DNA of 64,000 nucleotides from Streptomyces spiramyceticus (GTDB lineage Bacteria; Actinomycetota; Actinomycetes; Streptomycetales; Streptomycetaceae). The notes under the pieces were generated by a model that had not been told where the DNA came from, did no database searches, and saw only the letters and a list, made by a program, of their open reading frames with translations. The position numbers and the translations under genes were made by a program. The stretch covers positions 2,307,001 to 2,371,000 of the forward strand of contig NZ_JARBAX010000001.1 in the NCBI RefSeq assembly GCF_028807635.1, written 5' to 3'. Positions 23,794-31,355 of the stretch are shown here, piece after piece; within the stretch, counting starts at the first letter, position 1, and every line of letters begins with the position of its first letter.

Positions 23794-24759
23794 TCAGGTG
23801 TTGTTGAGCATCAGTGACATATCGGCTTCGGGCAGCCAGCTCCCGGCAGGCATTTTCAGCCACTTGTGGCGCTTCAAGAGCTCATCAGTCACCCTATTTA
23901 GGACGTCAAGCCCCTTATGTCTGAGCCCTTTTCGCCACACAAGTGAGATGGGCGACAGCGGCACAGGGTCGACGACCGGCCGCAGTTCCATGCCCGGCAC
24001 CGCGATGAATTCGGTACTCGCCAGCACCGACCAGCGCCGCTTGCGGACCAGCCGTACGAACTCCTCCGCGCCCTCGATCTCCGGGAACGGCGCCGCCACC
24101 TCGATGCCCCGCCCCTCGAAAAGCCTGGCCGCCAGATCGGTCCACTCCGCCGTCGCCGGATTGCCCGCCCCGGCGTAGAGCGTCTCCCCCGCGAGCGCGT
24201 CCAGCGGCACCTCGTCCAGTGCGGCCAGCGGATGGTCGTCGGCGAGCAGCACCGCCATGCGCTCGAAGCGCACCGGCCGGTGCTCCAGCTGGTCGAGCAC
24301 CGCCGGGTCGAGCCCGGCGACCCGGCCCGACGAGACATCGAGCCTGCCGCCGACGATCGAGGCCGCGGCGCCCGTGAGCCCGCTGTGGAAGCGCCCGACG
24401 AACTCGATGTCGGGCGCGGCGGCCCGGGCCGCCTCCAGCACCCGGTAGCCGGTGCCGACCGGCGCCCCGACGTCCACCAGCAGCGGCCGCTCCTCGTGCG
24501 TCCATGCCGCGCCCAGTTCGTCGTACGCCGCCAGTACTCGTCGCGCGTACGGCAGGAGCCGCTCACCGTCCGCCGTCAGCGACACGCTGCGGGTGGACCG
24601 TACGAACAGCTCGGAGCCCAACTCCCGCTCCAGCCGTCGGATGTCACGGCTGAGCGCCTGCTGGGCCGTGAAGAGCCGGGCGGCGGCGCGGGTGAAGTGA
24701 AGGTCCTCGGCCACGGCCTCGAAGGCGCGCAGCAGCCGGGGTTCTATGTCATGGGGCAC
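23794..24759 (-). CDS. LysR-family transcriptional regulator
   Basis: 321 aa. N-terminal winged helix-turn-helix (LLRAFEAVAEDLHFTRAAARLF then AQQALSRDIRRLERELG), linker helix, then the substrate-binding domain. It is divergent from an MFS transporter with only 83 bp between starts, the classic LysR arrangement, and probably regulates that gene and itself through the palindrome at 24774-24785. The effector is unknown. The last ~45 residues are encoded with codons rare in this genome (AGA, AGG, CTA, AAT, CTT), unlike the rest of the gene, which suggests a foreign or recently altered 3' end. Start MPHDIEPRLL. Confidence 0.9.
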   Translation of the reverse strand: MPHDIEPRLLRAFEAVAEDLHFTRAAARLFTAQQALSRDIRRLERELGSELFVRSTRSVSLTADGERLLPYARRVLAAYDELGAAWTHEERPLLVDVGAPVGTGYRVLEAARAAAPDIEFVGRFHSGLTGAAASIVGGRLDVSSGRVAGLDPAVLDQLEHRPVRFERMAVLLADDHPLAALDEVPLDALAGETLYAGAGNPATAEWTDLAARLFEGRGIEVAAPFPEIEGAEEFVRLVRKRRWSVLASTEFIAVPGMELRPVVDPVPLSPISLVWRKGLRHKGLDVLNRVTDELLKRHKWLKMPAGSWLPEADMSLMLNNT

Positions 24760-24773
24760 GCCGTGAACCTACA

Positions 24774-24785
24774 ACGCATGTGCGT
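24774..24785. promoter_or_regulatory. Candidate LysR operator in the divergent promoter
   Basis: 12-bp imperfectly centred palindrome ACGCA-TG-TGCGT in the 83-bp LysR/MFS intergenic region, 15 bp from the LysR start. Position and dyad symmetry fit a LysR binding site. Confidence 0.45.
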
Positions 24786-24842
24786 GAATCGGCGCCCAGA
24801 AGGTGTTGGACCGCAGGTGGGACCCGCCCCGAGGGTTGATCC

Positions 24843-26171
24843 ATGCCCCCATACGAAGCCCCCTCCCCCATGCTGGCCGTTTCCGGCGACGTACTGATCG
24901 CCATGGACCGGCACCCTCCCCGGCAACGCCCCCCGCGCGAGCCGAAACGCCTCAGACCCGGGCGCCTCTCCCCGTACCGCCGCCTCTTCGCCACGCCCGG
25001 TGCCCGCGCCTTCACCGCGGGCAGCCTCGTCGCCCGCATCCCCATGGGCATGTTCAGCGTGAGCGCCGTCATGATGATCGCCGGATCGCGCGGTTCGTAC
25101 GCCCTCGCAGGCGCCGTCACCGCGACCGGCCTCGCCGCCACGGCCCTGGTGGGACCCTGGACGGCCAGGCTCGTCGACCGCCACGGCCAGGCCCGTGTCG
25201 CGGTGCCCGCCGCCGCCGTCGCCGTACTCGGATCGCTGGCCCTGCTGCTGTGCGTGCATTACGACGCCCCGGCCTGGACACTCTTCGCCGCGTACGCCGC
25301 CACCGCCACCACCCCCAACACGGGCGGCATGTCCCGCGCCCGCTGGTCCCATATCCACCAGGGCGACCGAGCGGCCCGGCACACCGCCAACTCCTTCGAA
25401 CAGGCCGCCGATGAGCTGTGCTTCATGCTCGGCCCGGTGGCCGCCGCCTTCCTCTGCTCGGCGCTCTTCCCCGAGGCCGGCACGCTGACCGGCGCGGTCC
25501 TCCTGATGACCGGCACGCTGATCTTCGCCGCCCAGCGCGGTACGGAACCACCCGTCTCCCCCCACTCCAGGGGCGTCCGCTCGCCCCTCCACCTGCCCGG
25601 CATACGCGCCCTGCTGACCGTCTTCCTCGCCACCGGCGCGGTCTTCGGCTCCATGGAGGTCGTCACCCTCGCCTACGCCGACGACCGGGGCCACGGCGCG
25701 GCGGCGGGCGCGGTGCTCGCTCTCCAGGCGGCGGGGTCGTGCGTCGCGGGCCTGCTGTACGGGTCCGCGCGCCCGGCGGCCGACGTGGGGCGCCGGCTGC
25801 TCGCCTGCGTATCGGCGATGACCGTCCTGATGTCGCTGCCGCTGCTGGCGGCCTTCACCGGCTCGCTGGCCGCTGTCGCCGCCGCCCTGCTGCTGGCGGG
25901 CGCCGCCACGGCCCCGACGTTGGTCACCGGCATGGCGCTGATCCAACACGTCGTCCCGCAGGCCCAGTTGAACGAGGGCATGACGCTGGCCGTCGCCGCA
26001 CTGCTGGGCGGAGTCGCGGCCGGCGCGGCGAGCGGCGGCTGGATCGTGGAGCACGCGGGCGCCGCGTCGGGCTACTTGGCCCCGGTGGCAGCCGCAGGCC
26101 TCGCCCTGCTGCTCTGCGCTACGCTGCACCGCCCCTGGAAGCGGGGGCGCACATTCCGCTCATTGTGTTGA
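24843..26171 (+). CDS. MFS transporter
   Basis: 442-aa major facilitator superfamily protein with about 12 hydrophobic segments and a ~50-residue Pro/Arg-rich cytoplasmic N-terminus. The loop between helices 2 and 3 reads ARLVDRHGQARV, the usual MFS A-like motif. ARWSHIHQGDRAARHTANSF and FEQAADELCFMLGP place it with the putative drug/metabolite exporters common in Streptomyces. Substrate unknown. The start at MPPYEAPSPM has GAGGG seven bases upstream; an internal ATG (24903, MDRHPPRQ) is an alternative. Divergent LysR regulator; the following small gene is 21 bp downstream and could share its transcript. Confidence 0.87.
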   Translation: MPPYEAPSPMLAVSGDVLIAMDRHPPRQRPPREPKRLRPGRLSPYRRLFATPGARAFTAGSLVARIPMGMFSVSAVMMIAGSRGSYALAGAVTATGLAATALVGPWTARLVDRHGQARVAVPAAAVAVLGSLALLLCVHYDAPAWTLFAAYAATATTPNTGGMSRARWSHIHQGDRAARHTANSFEQAADELCFMLGPVAAAFLCSALFPEAGTLTGAVLLMTGTLIFAAQRGTEPPVSPHSRGVRSPLHLPGIRALLTVFLATGAVFGSMEVVTLAYADDRGHGAAAGAVLALQAAGSCVAGLLYGSARPAADVGRRLLACVSAMTVLMSLPLLAAFTGSLAAVAAALLLAGAATAPTLVTGMALIQHVVPQAQLNEGMTLAVAALLGGVAAGAASGGWIVEHAGAASGYLAPVAAAGLALLLCATLHRPWKRGRTFRSLC

Positions 26172-26192
26172 TTCCGTTCAGGGGAGGGCCTC

Positions 26193-26615
26193 ATGGCCGT
26201 AAAGAAGTCGACGATCCAGCAACAGGTCGCCGCGGCCATCGCGCAGGCCAATCCGGCCGACCGTCCGATCGTCACCATCCAGGCCATCGCAGGTCCGAGC
26301 CCGTGGCTGATGAGCATGCTGGGCCTGATCGGCCAGGCATTTCTCACCTACTACTTCGTCACCGCGACCGAGCAGGCCGTGGTCATCCACAAGGCGAGCC
26401 GGTGGAGCAACCGCCCGCAGGAGATCGTCTACGCGCTGCCCCCGGCCGAGGCGGGCCGCCTGGTCAGCGGCATACAGCGCAACACCGTCTGGAGCGTCTT
26501 CCAGCTCCAGCTGCCGAACGAGCCGAAGCCGACCCGGATGAACGTCCACCGCATATGGCGCGGCGAGATGGACCAGCTGCTCACCCTGCTGACCGGCGTA
26601 CAGCCCGCGGTCTGA
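26193..26615 (+). CDS. Hypothetical protein, PH-like (conserved in Streptomyces)
   Basis: 140 aa, start MAVKKSTIQQ after a GGGGAGGG ribosome site. A short helical N-terminus is followed by a hydrophobic stretch (PWLMSMLGLIGQAFLTYYFV, residues ~37-56) and a mixed beta region with YYFVTATEQAVVIHKASRW, resembling the small bacterial PH-like domain proteins that follow a membrane segment; this is a weak impression. No catalytic motif. Neighbours give no clear clue: MFS gene upstream, tmRNA downstream on the other strand. A hairpin terminator starts 10 bp after the stop. Confidence 0.75.
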   Translation: MAVKKSTIQQQVAAAIAQANPADRPIVTIQAIAGPSPWLMSMLGLIGQAFLTYYFVTATEQAVVIHKASRWSNRPQEIVYALPPAEAGRLVSGIQRNTVWSVFQLQLPNEPKPTRMNVHRIWRGEMDQLLTLLTGVQPAV

Positions 26616-26624
26616 GACATGACT

Positions 26625-26656
26625 GAGGCCCCGCTGTCCTGGGACGGCGGGGCCTC
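26625..26656 (+). terminator. Terminator between the hypothetical gene and ssrA
   Basis: GAGGCCCCGC / GCGGGGCCTC stem extended by GTCC/GGAC around a small loop. It can serve both the plus-strand gene and the minus-strand tmRNA, which ends 19 bp away. Confidence 0.8.
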
Positions 26657-26674
26657 GGCCTCACATGGGAATTG

Positions 26675-27042
26675 TGGAGATGGCGGGAATCGAACCCGCG
26701 TCCAACGGTGCAGAACCAGGGCTTCTCCGAGTGCAGTCCGCTACGTTTTTCTCGGCCCCGGAGATCACACGGACAAGTCTCCGACGGGCTCAGTCACTGT
26801 TTGATTTCCCACCCGATCCCGTGACCGGACCGAGTGGTTTAGTTCCCTTGATGATGCCAGGATCCGGGTCGGGAACACCCCCGGGCTGACACTTCGCTAA
26901 GTCGCTACTTAGGCAGCGAGGGCGAAGGAATCGCGCTTGGAATCGGCGATTATTGGTTGCGACATATGGTTAACGAGATCATTGCCGCTTCCTCGACTCG
27001 CTTCCCCTGCCTCGACATCCGCTGTCGAAACCGATCATCCCC
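26675..27042 (-). ncRNA. ssrA: tmRNA (transfer-messenger RNA)
   Basis: Rescues ribosomes stalled on broken mRNA, with SmpB. The 5' end GGGGATG pairs with CATCTCC at the 3' end to give the acceptor stem (one G·U); GATCGGTTTCGACAGCGG follows the 5' end as in all tmRNAs, and the 3' T-arm reads GCGGGTTCGATTCCCGCC. The discriminator base is A and CCA is not encoded (genomic CAA follows). The tag reading frame lies at 26909-26947: resume codon GCC, peptide ADSKRDSFALAA, stop TAA. It ends in the ALAA degradation signal and resembles the mycobacterial tag in length. smpB lies 110 bp upstream on the same strand. About 368 nt, normal for the family. Confidence 0.96.
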
Positions 27043-27152
27043 ATGTTTATTTTTCAAGGTCGCACCCCACCAGCGGTGGAGTGCAGTCCCCATCGTACGT
27101 GACCAACGCACGACGGTGCCAGCGTATTCCTGCCGGGCCCGGCGGCCTGTCC

Positions 27153-27638
27153 TCAGACCTGCCCGCGTTCCCTGCGCTTCACGGCCGAGATGGCACGGTT
27201 CGTCTCCCGCAGATCCTGCTTCTCGCGGAGCGTCTGCCGCTTGTCGTACTCCTTCTTGCCCTTGGCCAGCGCGATCTCGATCTTGGCCCGGCCGTCCTTG
27301 AAGTACATCGCGAGCGGCACGATCGTGTGACCCGTCTCCTGGGTCTTGCTCGCCAGCTTGTCGATCTCCGCCCGATTCAGCAGGAGCTTGCGCTTGCGGC
27401 GCGCGGAGTGGTTGGTCCACGTCCCCTGGGTGTACTCGGGTACGTGGATGTTGTGCAGCCACGCCTCGCCCCCGTCGAGCTGTACGAAGCCGTCCACCAG
27501 CGAGGCGCGTCCCTGGCGCAGGGACTTCACCTCGGTGCCGGTCAGGACCATCCCGGCCTCGTAGGTGTCGATGATGAGGTAGTCGTGCCGCGCCTTCTTG
27601 TTCTGCGCGATCATCTTGCGCCCTTTTTCCTTAGCCAT
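27153..27638 (-). CDS. smpB: SsrA-binding protein SmpB
   Basis: RNA-binding protein that delivers tmRNA to stalled ribosomes, 161 aa. The OB-fold motifs [44 protein letters not shown] and [20 protein letters not shown] are all present, and the basic C-terminal tail ([18 protein letters not shown]) is the part that probes the empty mRNA channel. Located directly upstream of ssrA and just after an S41 protease and ftsEX, the common actinobacterial order ftsE-ftsX-(protease)-smpB-ssrA. The gap to the protease stop is only 18 bp, so they are likely co-transcribed. Confidence 0.97.
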   Translation of the reverse strand: MAKEKGRKMIAQNKKARHDYLIIDTYEAGMVLTGTEVKSLRQGRASLVDGFVQLDGGEAWLHNIHVPEYTQGTWTNHSARRKRKLLLNRAEIDKLASKTQETGHTIVPLAMYFKDGRAKIEIALAKGKKEYDKRQTLREKQDLRETNRAISAVKRRERGQV

Positions 27639-27656
27639 AGTGCGTTCATTTTCGCA

Positions 27657-28823
27657 CTACGACCCTCCCCCGAGGCCACTCAATACTGTCCGGGCCCGTT
27701 CCTCGGCCCGCTCGCTCACCGCGAGGTCCGGGCTGATGCCCCTGCCGTCGACATTTCGCCCCGCGGGAGTGCGGTAATGGCCGACAGTCAGCTCGGCAAC
27801 AGAACCGTCGGGAAGAACGCTCGGCATCTGGACCGAGCCCTTGCCGAAGGTCCGCGCACCCACAGTGACCGCACGGCCACGGTCCTGGAGCGCGCCGGTG
27901 ACAAGCTCGGCCGCGCTCATCGTGCCTCCGTCGACCAGCGCCACCACGGGCCTCTCGGTGTCGCCGCCCGGCTCGGCATACAGGGCGCGCTGCGAGCCGT
28001 GCACGTCGTACGTCGCCACCAGGCCGCCGTCGAGGAAGGCGGAAGCGGCGGTGACCGCCTCGGTCACCAGGCCGCCCCCGTTGCCGCGCAGATCCAGCAG
28101 GACGCCGTGATCCTTGGGTACGGCCCGTACCGCGTCGCGCACCTGCTCGCCGGAGCCCTTGGTGAAGGACGCCACCTTGATCAGCGTCGCACCGTCCGCA
28201 TGCCGCTGGACCGTGACGGCCTCGGTGGCGAGGCGGGCGCGGCGCAGCGTCTCGTGCCACTCCCGCCCGGCGCGCTCCAGGCCGAGTACGACGGATGTGC
28301 CGGCCTGCGCCGTGCCGTCGCCGCGCAGCAGCGCGACGACCTCGGTGACGGGGCGCTTCTCGACGCGGCGGCCGTCGATCGTACGGAGCCGGTCGCCCGC
28401 CCTGACGCCTTCGAGCTCGGCGGGGCCGCCGGGCTGGACCCTGGCCACCTCGATGCGTCCGTCGCGGGTGCGCTTGGCCCACAGCCCGACGCCGGTGTAC
28501 TCGCCGTCGAGTGCCTGCTGGAACTCCTCGTACTCGCCCTGGTCGTACACCGCCCCCCACCGGTCATCGCTGCGGCTGACGACCTCCTCGGCTGCCTCCT
28601 TGCCCGACTTGCCGTCGGCCATCGCCTCGACCGCGGCGGCGGTGACTTCGTCGCGGTGGGCGGTGACGGCGACCGAACTGGCCGAGAGGGAAGGCGTTTT
28701 CTCGTCGTCGAGCTGCCAGCAGTCGGTGGCGGCGGCGGTGACGAGGACGGTCGCGAAGACCAATGTCAGGGCCGCCCCGCGGCGTACACCGCGGGACTGA
28801 AGGCTGAGTTCCGAGCCCAACAT
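27657..28823 (-). CDS. S41 family C-terminal processing peptidase
   Basis: 388-aa exported serine protease. An N-terminal hydrophobic segment (RRGAALTLVFATVLVTAAAT) acts as signal or anchor; a cysteine shortly after it (TDCWQL) does not make a convincing lipobox. A PDZ domain spans residues ~105-190 (YTGVGLWAKR, VQPGGPAELEGVRAGDRL), followed by the S41 core with LLDLRGNGGGLVTEAV, the nucleophile region DGGTMSAAELVTGAL and the catalytic lysine in TFGKGSVQ, giving the Ser-Lys dyad. It trims or degrades extracytoplasmic proteins. The start MLGSELSLQS lies right after the presumed promoter; a longer frame adds MRSTNRTAPF-type residues. Position between ftsX and smpB is conserved in Streptomyces. 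Confidence 0.9.
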   Translation of the reverse strand: MLGSELSLQSRGVRRGAALTLVFATVLVTAAATDCWQLDDEKTPSLSASSVAVTAHRDEVTAAAVEAMADGKSGKEAAEEVVSRSDDRWGAVYDQGEYEEFQQALDGEYTGVGLWAKRTRDGRIEVARVQPGGPAELEGVRAGDRLRTIDGRRVEKRPVTEVVALLRGDGTAQAGTSVVLGLERAGREWHETLRRARLATEAVTVQRHADGATLIKVASFTKGSGEQVRDAVRAVPKDHGVLLDLRGNGGGLVTEAVTAASAFLDGGLVATYDVHGSQRALYAEPGGDTERPVVALVDGGTMSAAELVTGALQDRGRAVTVGARTFGKGSVQMPSVLPDGSVAELTVGHYRTPAGRNVDGRGISPDLAVSERAEERARTVLSGLGGGS

Positions 28824-28847
28824 GGCGCTGAGTCTAGGACAAACAAA

Positions 28848-28881
28848 GGGCGCCGTACGGTTGGTTGACCGCACGGCGCCC
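28848..28881 (-). terminator. Intrinsic terminator after ftsX
   Basis: Stem GGGCGCCGTGCGGT / ACCGTACGGCGCCC in the minus-strand transcript (one mismatch), followed by TTTGTTTG. It begins 10 bp after the ftsX stop, so ftsEX is separated from the protease-smpB unit. Confidence 0.88.
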
Positions 28882-28891
28882 AGGGCTCATG

Positions 28892-29809
28892 TCACACCTT
28901 GAGGTACTTGCGCAGCGCCACGAAGGCGGCGAGCGCGGGCATCAGCAGGCCGATCGCGATCACGAGCGGCAGCTTCGCGAGCACCGCGTCCCAGCCGATG
29001 AAGTTGACGAGGTTCAGCTTCTCGGACAGCGCCAGGCCGTGGTCGATCAGGAAATACCGGCCGACGAGCAGCATGACGCAGGCGAATCCGCCGCCGATCA
29101 GGCCCGCGAACGCGGCCTCCATGATGAACGGCATCTGGATGTAGAAGCTGGACGCACCGACGAGTCGCATGATGCCCGTCTCACGGCGCCGGCTGAACGC
29201 GGACACCCGCACGGTGTTGACGATCAGCATCAGTGCGATGACGAGCATCAGGGCCATCACGCAGAGCGCGGCCACGTTCATGCCGTTCATCAGGTTGAAG
29301 AGGTTGTCGAGGATGCCGCGTTGGTCCTGGACGGACTGCACGCCGTCCCGGCCCGCGAACGCGGTCGCGACCACCTTGTACTTCTCCGGGTCGTCGAGCT
29401 TGACGCGGAACGACTCCTGCATCTGGTCCGGGGTGATGGTGTCGGCCATCGAGGAGTCCCCGAACTGCTCCTTGTAGTGCTTGAACGCCTGGTCGGCGGA
29501 CTCGTACTCGACGCTCTTGACGATGTCCATCTTGTCGAGGTCGGCCTCGATCTGCTTCTTCTGCTCCGCGGTGACCGCTCCCTTGGAGCACTTGGCAATG
29601 GTCTCCGCGTCGTTCTTGTTGCAGAAGAAGATCGAGACGTTGACCTTGTCGTACCAGTAGCCCTTCATCGTGCTCACCTGCTCGCGCATGAGCAGCGCGC
29701 CTCCGAAGAGGGCGAGTGAGAGAGCGACGGAGATGACCACCGCGAAGGTCATGGTGAGATTCCGGCGGAGACCGACGCCGATCTCCGACAGGACGAACTG
29801 GGCGCGCAT
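28892..29809 (-). CDS. ftsX: Cell division ABC transporter-like permease FtsX
   Basis: 305-aa membrane subunit of FtsEX, which couples cytoplasmic ATP hydrolysis to peptidoglycan hydrolases during division. One N-terminal helix (NLTMTFAVVISVALSLALFG) is followed by a large extracytoplasmic loop of ~130 residues and then three helices; SRRRETGIMRLVGASSFYIQ is the conserved cytoplasmic stretch that contacts FtsE. The loop holds two cysteines (SIFFCNKND and AKCSKG), perhaps a disulfide. Start MRAQFVLSEIGVG is 9 bp after the ftsE stop. Confidence 0.96.
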   Translation of the reverse strand: MRAQFVLSEIGVGLRRNLTMTFAVVISVALSLALFGGALLMREQVSTMKGYWYDKVNVSIFFCNKNDAETIAKCSKGAVTAEQKKQIEADLDKMDIVKSVEYESADQAFKHYKEQFGDSSMADTITPDQMQESFRVKLDDPEKYKVVATAFAGRDGVQSVQDQRGILDNLFNLMNGMNVAALCVMALMLVIALMLIVNTVRVSAFSRRRETGIMRLVGASSFYIQMPFIMEAAFAGLIGGGFACVMLLVGRYFLIDHGLALSEKLNLVNFIGWDAVLAKLPLVIAIGLLMPALAAFVALRKYLKV

Positions 29810-29818
29810 GGCGTCCTT

Positions 29819-30508
29819 TCAGTGCTGGTAGCCGTAGACGCCGCGAGACTGGTCGCGCACGAGGCGGCCCTTCTCGAGTTCGATGACGCGCTTGCGCATC
29901 TGGTCGACGATCTGCTGGTCGTGGGTCGCCATCACCACAGTGGTGCCTGTGCGGTTGATGCGGTCCAGCAGCTTCATGATGCCTACGGAGGTCTGCGGGT
30001 CGAGATTTCCCGTCGGCTCGTCGGCGATCAGCAGCATCGGGCGGTTGACGAACGCCCTCGCGATCGCCACCCGCTGCTGCTCACCACCCGAGAGCTGGCC
30101 GGGCATCCGGTCCTCTTTGCCGCCGAGACCGACGAGATCGAGAACCTGGGGTACGGACTTGCGGATCTCTCCGCGCGACTTGCCGATGACTTCCTGCGCG
30201 AACGCGACGTTTTCCCCAACGGTCTTGTTGGGAAGAAGGCGGAAGTCCTGGAAGACGGTGCCGAGCTGGCGCCGCATCTGCGGCACCTTCCAGTTGGACA
30301 GGCGCGCGAGGTCCTTGCCGAGGACGTGCACCATGCCGTGGCTGGCGCGCTCCTCACGCAGCAGCAGCCGCAGGAAGGTTGACTTGCCGGAGCCGGAAGA
30401 GCCCACGAGGAAGACGAACTCGCCCTTCTCGACCTCCAGGGAGACATCCCTGAGGGCGGGGCGGTTCTGCTTCGGGTAGGTCTTGGAGACGTTGTCGAAT
30501 CGGATCAC
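29819..30508 (-). CDS. ftsE: Cell division ATP-binding protein FtsE
   Basis: 229-aa ABC ATPase partner of FtsX. Walker [15 protein letters not shown]-loop FQDFRLL, signature [14 protein letters not shown], Walker [13 protein letters not shown] and switch MATHDQ are all intact, so it should be an active ATPase. The start is GTG ([11 protein letters not shown]); its ribosome site is weak. First gene of the ftsEX operon, with a 257-bp divergent region toward the zinc-ribbon gene carrying its promoter. Confidence 0.97.
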   Translation of the reverse strand: MIRFDNVSKTYPKQNRPALRDVSLEVEKGEFVFLVGSSGSGKSTFLRLLLREERASHGMVHVLGKDLARLSNWKVPQMRRQLGTVFQDFRLLPNKTVGENVAFAQEVIGKSRGEIRKSVPQVLDLVGLGGKEDRMPGQLSGGEQQRVAIARAFVNRPMLLIADEPTGNLDPQTSVGIMKLLDRINRTGTTVVMATHDQQIVDQMRKRVIELEKGRLVRDQSRGVYGYQH

Positions 30509-30765
30509 GGGTGCACCACGGTCGCCGGGAGTAGGTGTGCGTGACCATACGCGACGTGGGCAGGCGTCCGCAGTCCGCGTCCTGAGATGGGCGATTTATC
30601 ACGGATCGGCGACCGGACTTGCACGTAACAGAACGGTCGTAACCCGGCGGGCCGCGCCGTGACGCGTGGGAGCTGGCACAGTGGAAGGGGGAACAGTCGC
30701 GTTTCCCTGAGCGTTGGGCGGAGAATAAGAGGTTGCGGCTCCGCCGCGCGGGAGGAGGAAAGCGC

Positions 30766-30957
30766 ATGACCTATGACCGACTGGTGTGCGCGAACTGCGC
30801 GGCCCCGGTGGCCGAGGGCCGTTGCCGTGTCTGCCGCGCCCACAGGGAGCGGCTCCAGCAGGAGGGCCCGCTGGGCGGGCTGAGTCCTGTGGTGCTGGTG
30901 GTACTCGTGGCGCTGCTGGTGGCCGCGGTGGCCCTGCTGGCGCACCAGACCGCGTAG
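30766..30957 (+). CDS. Small zinc-ribbon membrane protein
   Basis: 63 aa, start MTYDRLVCANC after a perfect GGGAGGAGG ribosome site (the longer upstream frame lacks one). The first 30 residues hold two CxxC pairs (CANCAAPVAEGRCRVCRAH), probably one zinc ribbon, followed by a linker and one strong helix (VVLVVLVALLVAAVALLAH). It looks like a tail-anchored cytoplasmic metal-binding domain. Divergent from ftsE, so it may be co-regulated with division genes, but nothing in the sequence proves that. No known function. Confidence 0.82.
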   Translation: MTYDRLVCANCAAPVAEGRCRVCRAHRERLQQEGPLGGLSPVVLVVLVALLVAAVALLAHQTA

Positions 30958-30962
30958 CACGA

Positions 30963-31004
30963 GCAAGCACGGCGTACGGGCAAGCACGGCGTACTCGCGA
31001 GTAC
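30963..31004. repeat. Direct repeat and palindrome after the zinc-ribbon gene
   Basis: Two exact copies of GCAAGCACGGCGTAC (30963-30977, 30980-30994), the second running into the 14-bp palindrome GTACTCGCGAGTAC (30991-31004). The palindrome may form a weak terminator. Confidence 0.6.
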
Positions 31005-31044
31005 GGCCGCGCGGTACGACGGATTCCGCTGCCCGCGACCCGCC

Positions 31045-31270
31045 AGGGCGTGTCCGGCGGATCAGGCCGGCTTCAGGGTGCGGCGCCTTCTTGGCGCTGG
31101 TGAGCGGGGCCTGGTGCGTGCAGCTGCAAGGCGGAGGAGGGAGGCGACGCGATGGGGGTTCCCCCTGTTCGAGCGCAGTCGAGAACTCGGGGGAGTCGCC
31201 GACCGACAACAACGCCGCAGATGTGCGTGCCATGCCCCGCGGCCCAGGCATGATCCGCCGGACACGCCCT
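31045..31270. mobile_element. MITE-like element, 226 bp, with 20-bp perfect terminal inverted repeats
   Basis: The ends are AGGGCGTGTCCGGCGGATCA and its exact reverse complement. There is no internal gene; the interior has further partial dyads. The size, perfect ends and absence of a transposase identify a non-autonomous miniature inverted-repeat element, presumably mobilised by an IS with similar ends; GGGCGTGTCC termini are familiar in Streptomyces. I could not find a convincing target-site duplication (flanks GACCCGCC and AGCCCCC). It lies between the zinc-ribbon gene and the terminator of the sortase substrate, disrupting nothing obvious. Confidence 0.75.
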
Positions 31271-31299
31271 AGCCCCCTCTGAGGGCCTGTCAGGGCAAA

Positions 31300-31336
31300 G
31301 GGAAGGGCCCGGGGCGCTCAGCGCGCTCCGGGCCCT
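31300..31336 (-). terminator. Terminator after the sortase-substrate gene
   Basis: 16-bp stem with one mismatch (GAAGGGCCCGGGGCGC / GCGCTCCGGGCCCTTC) and a 5-nt loop, 19 bp beyond the stop codon. Confidence 0.85.
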
Positions 31337-31355
31337 TCTCGTACGCCTAGCTGGA

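Noticed and set aside
26671..26760. tRNA-like T-arm sequence
   Set aside because: It is the 3' part of tmRNA, proven by the matching 5' end and tag frame, and not a separate tRNA.
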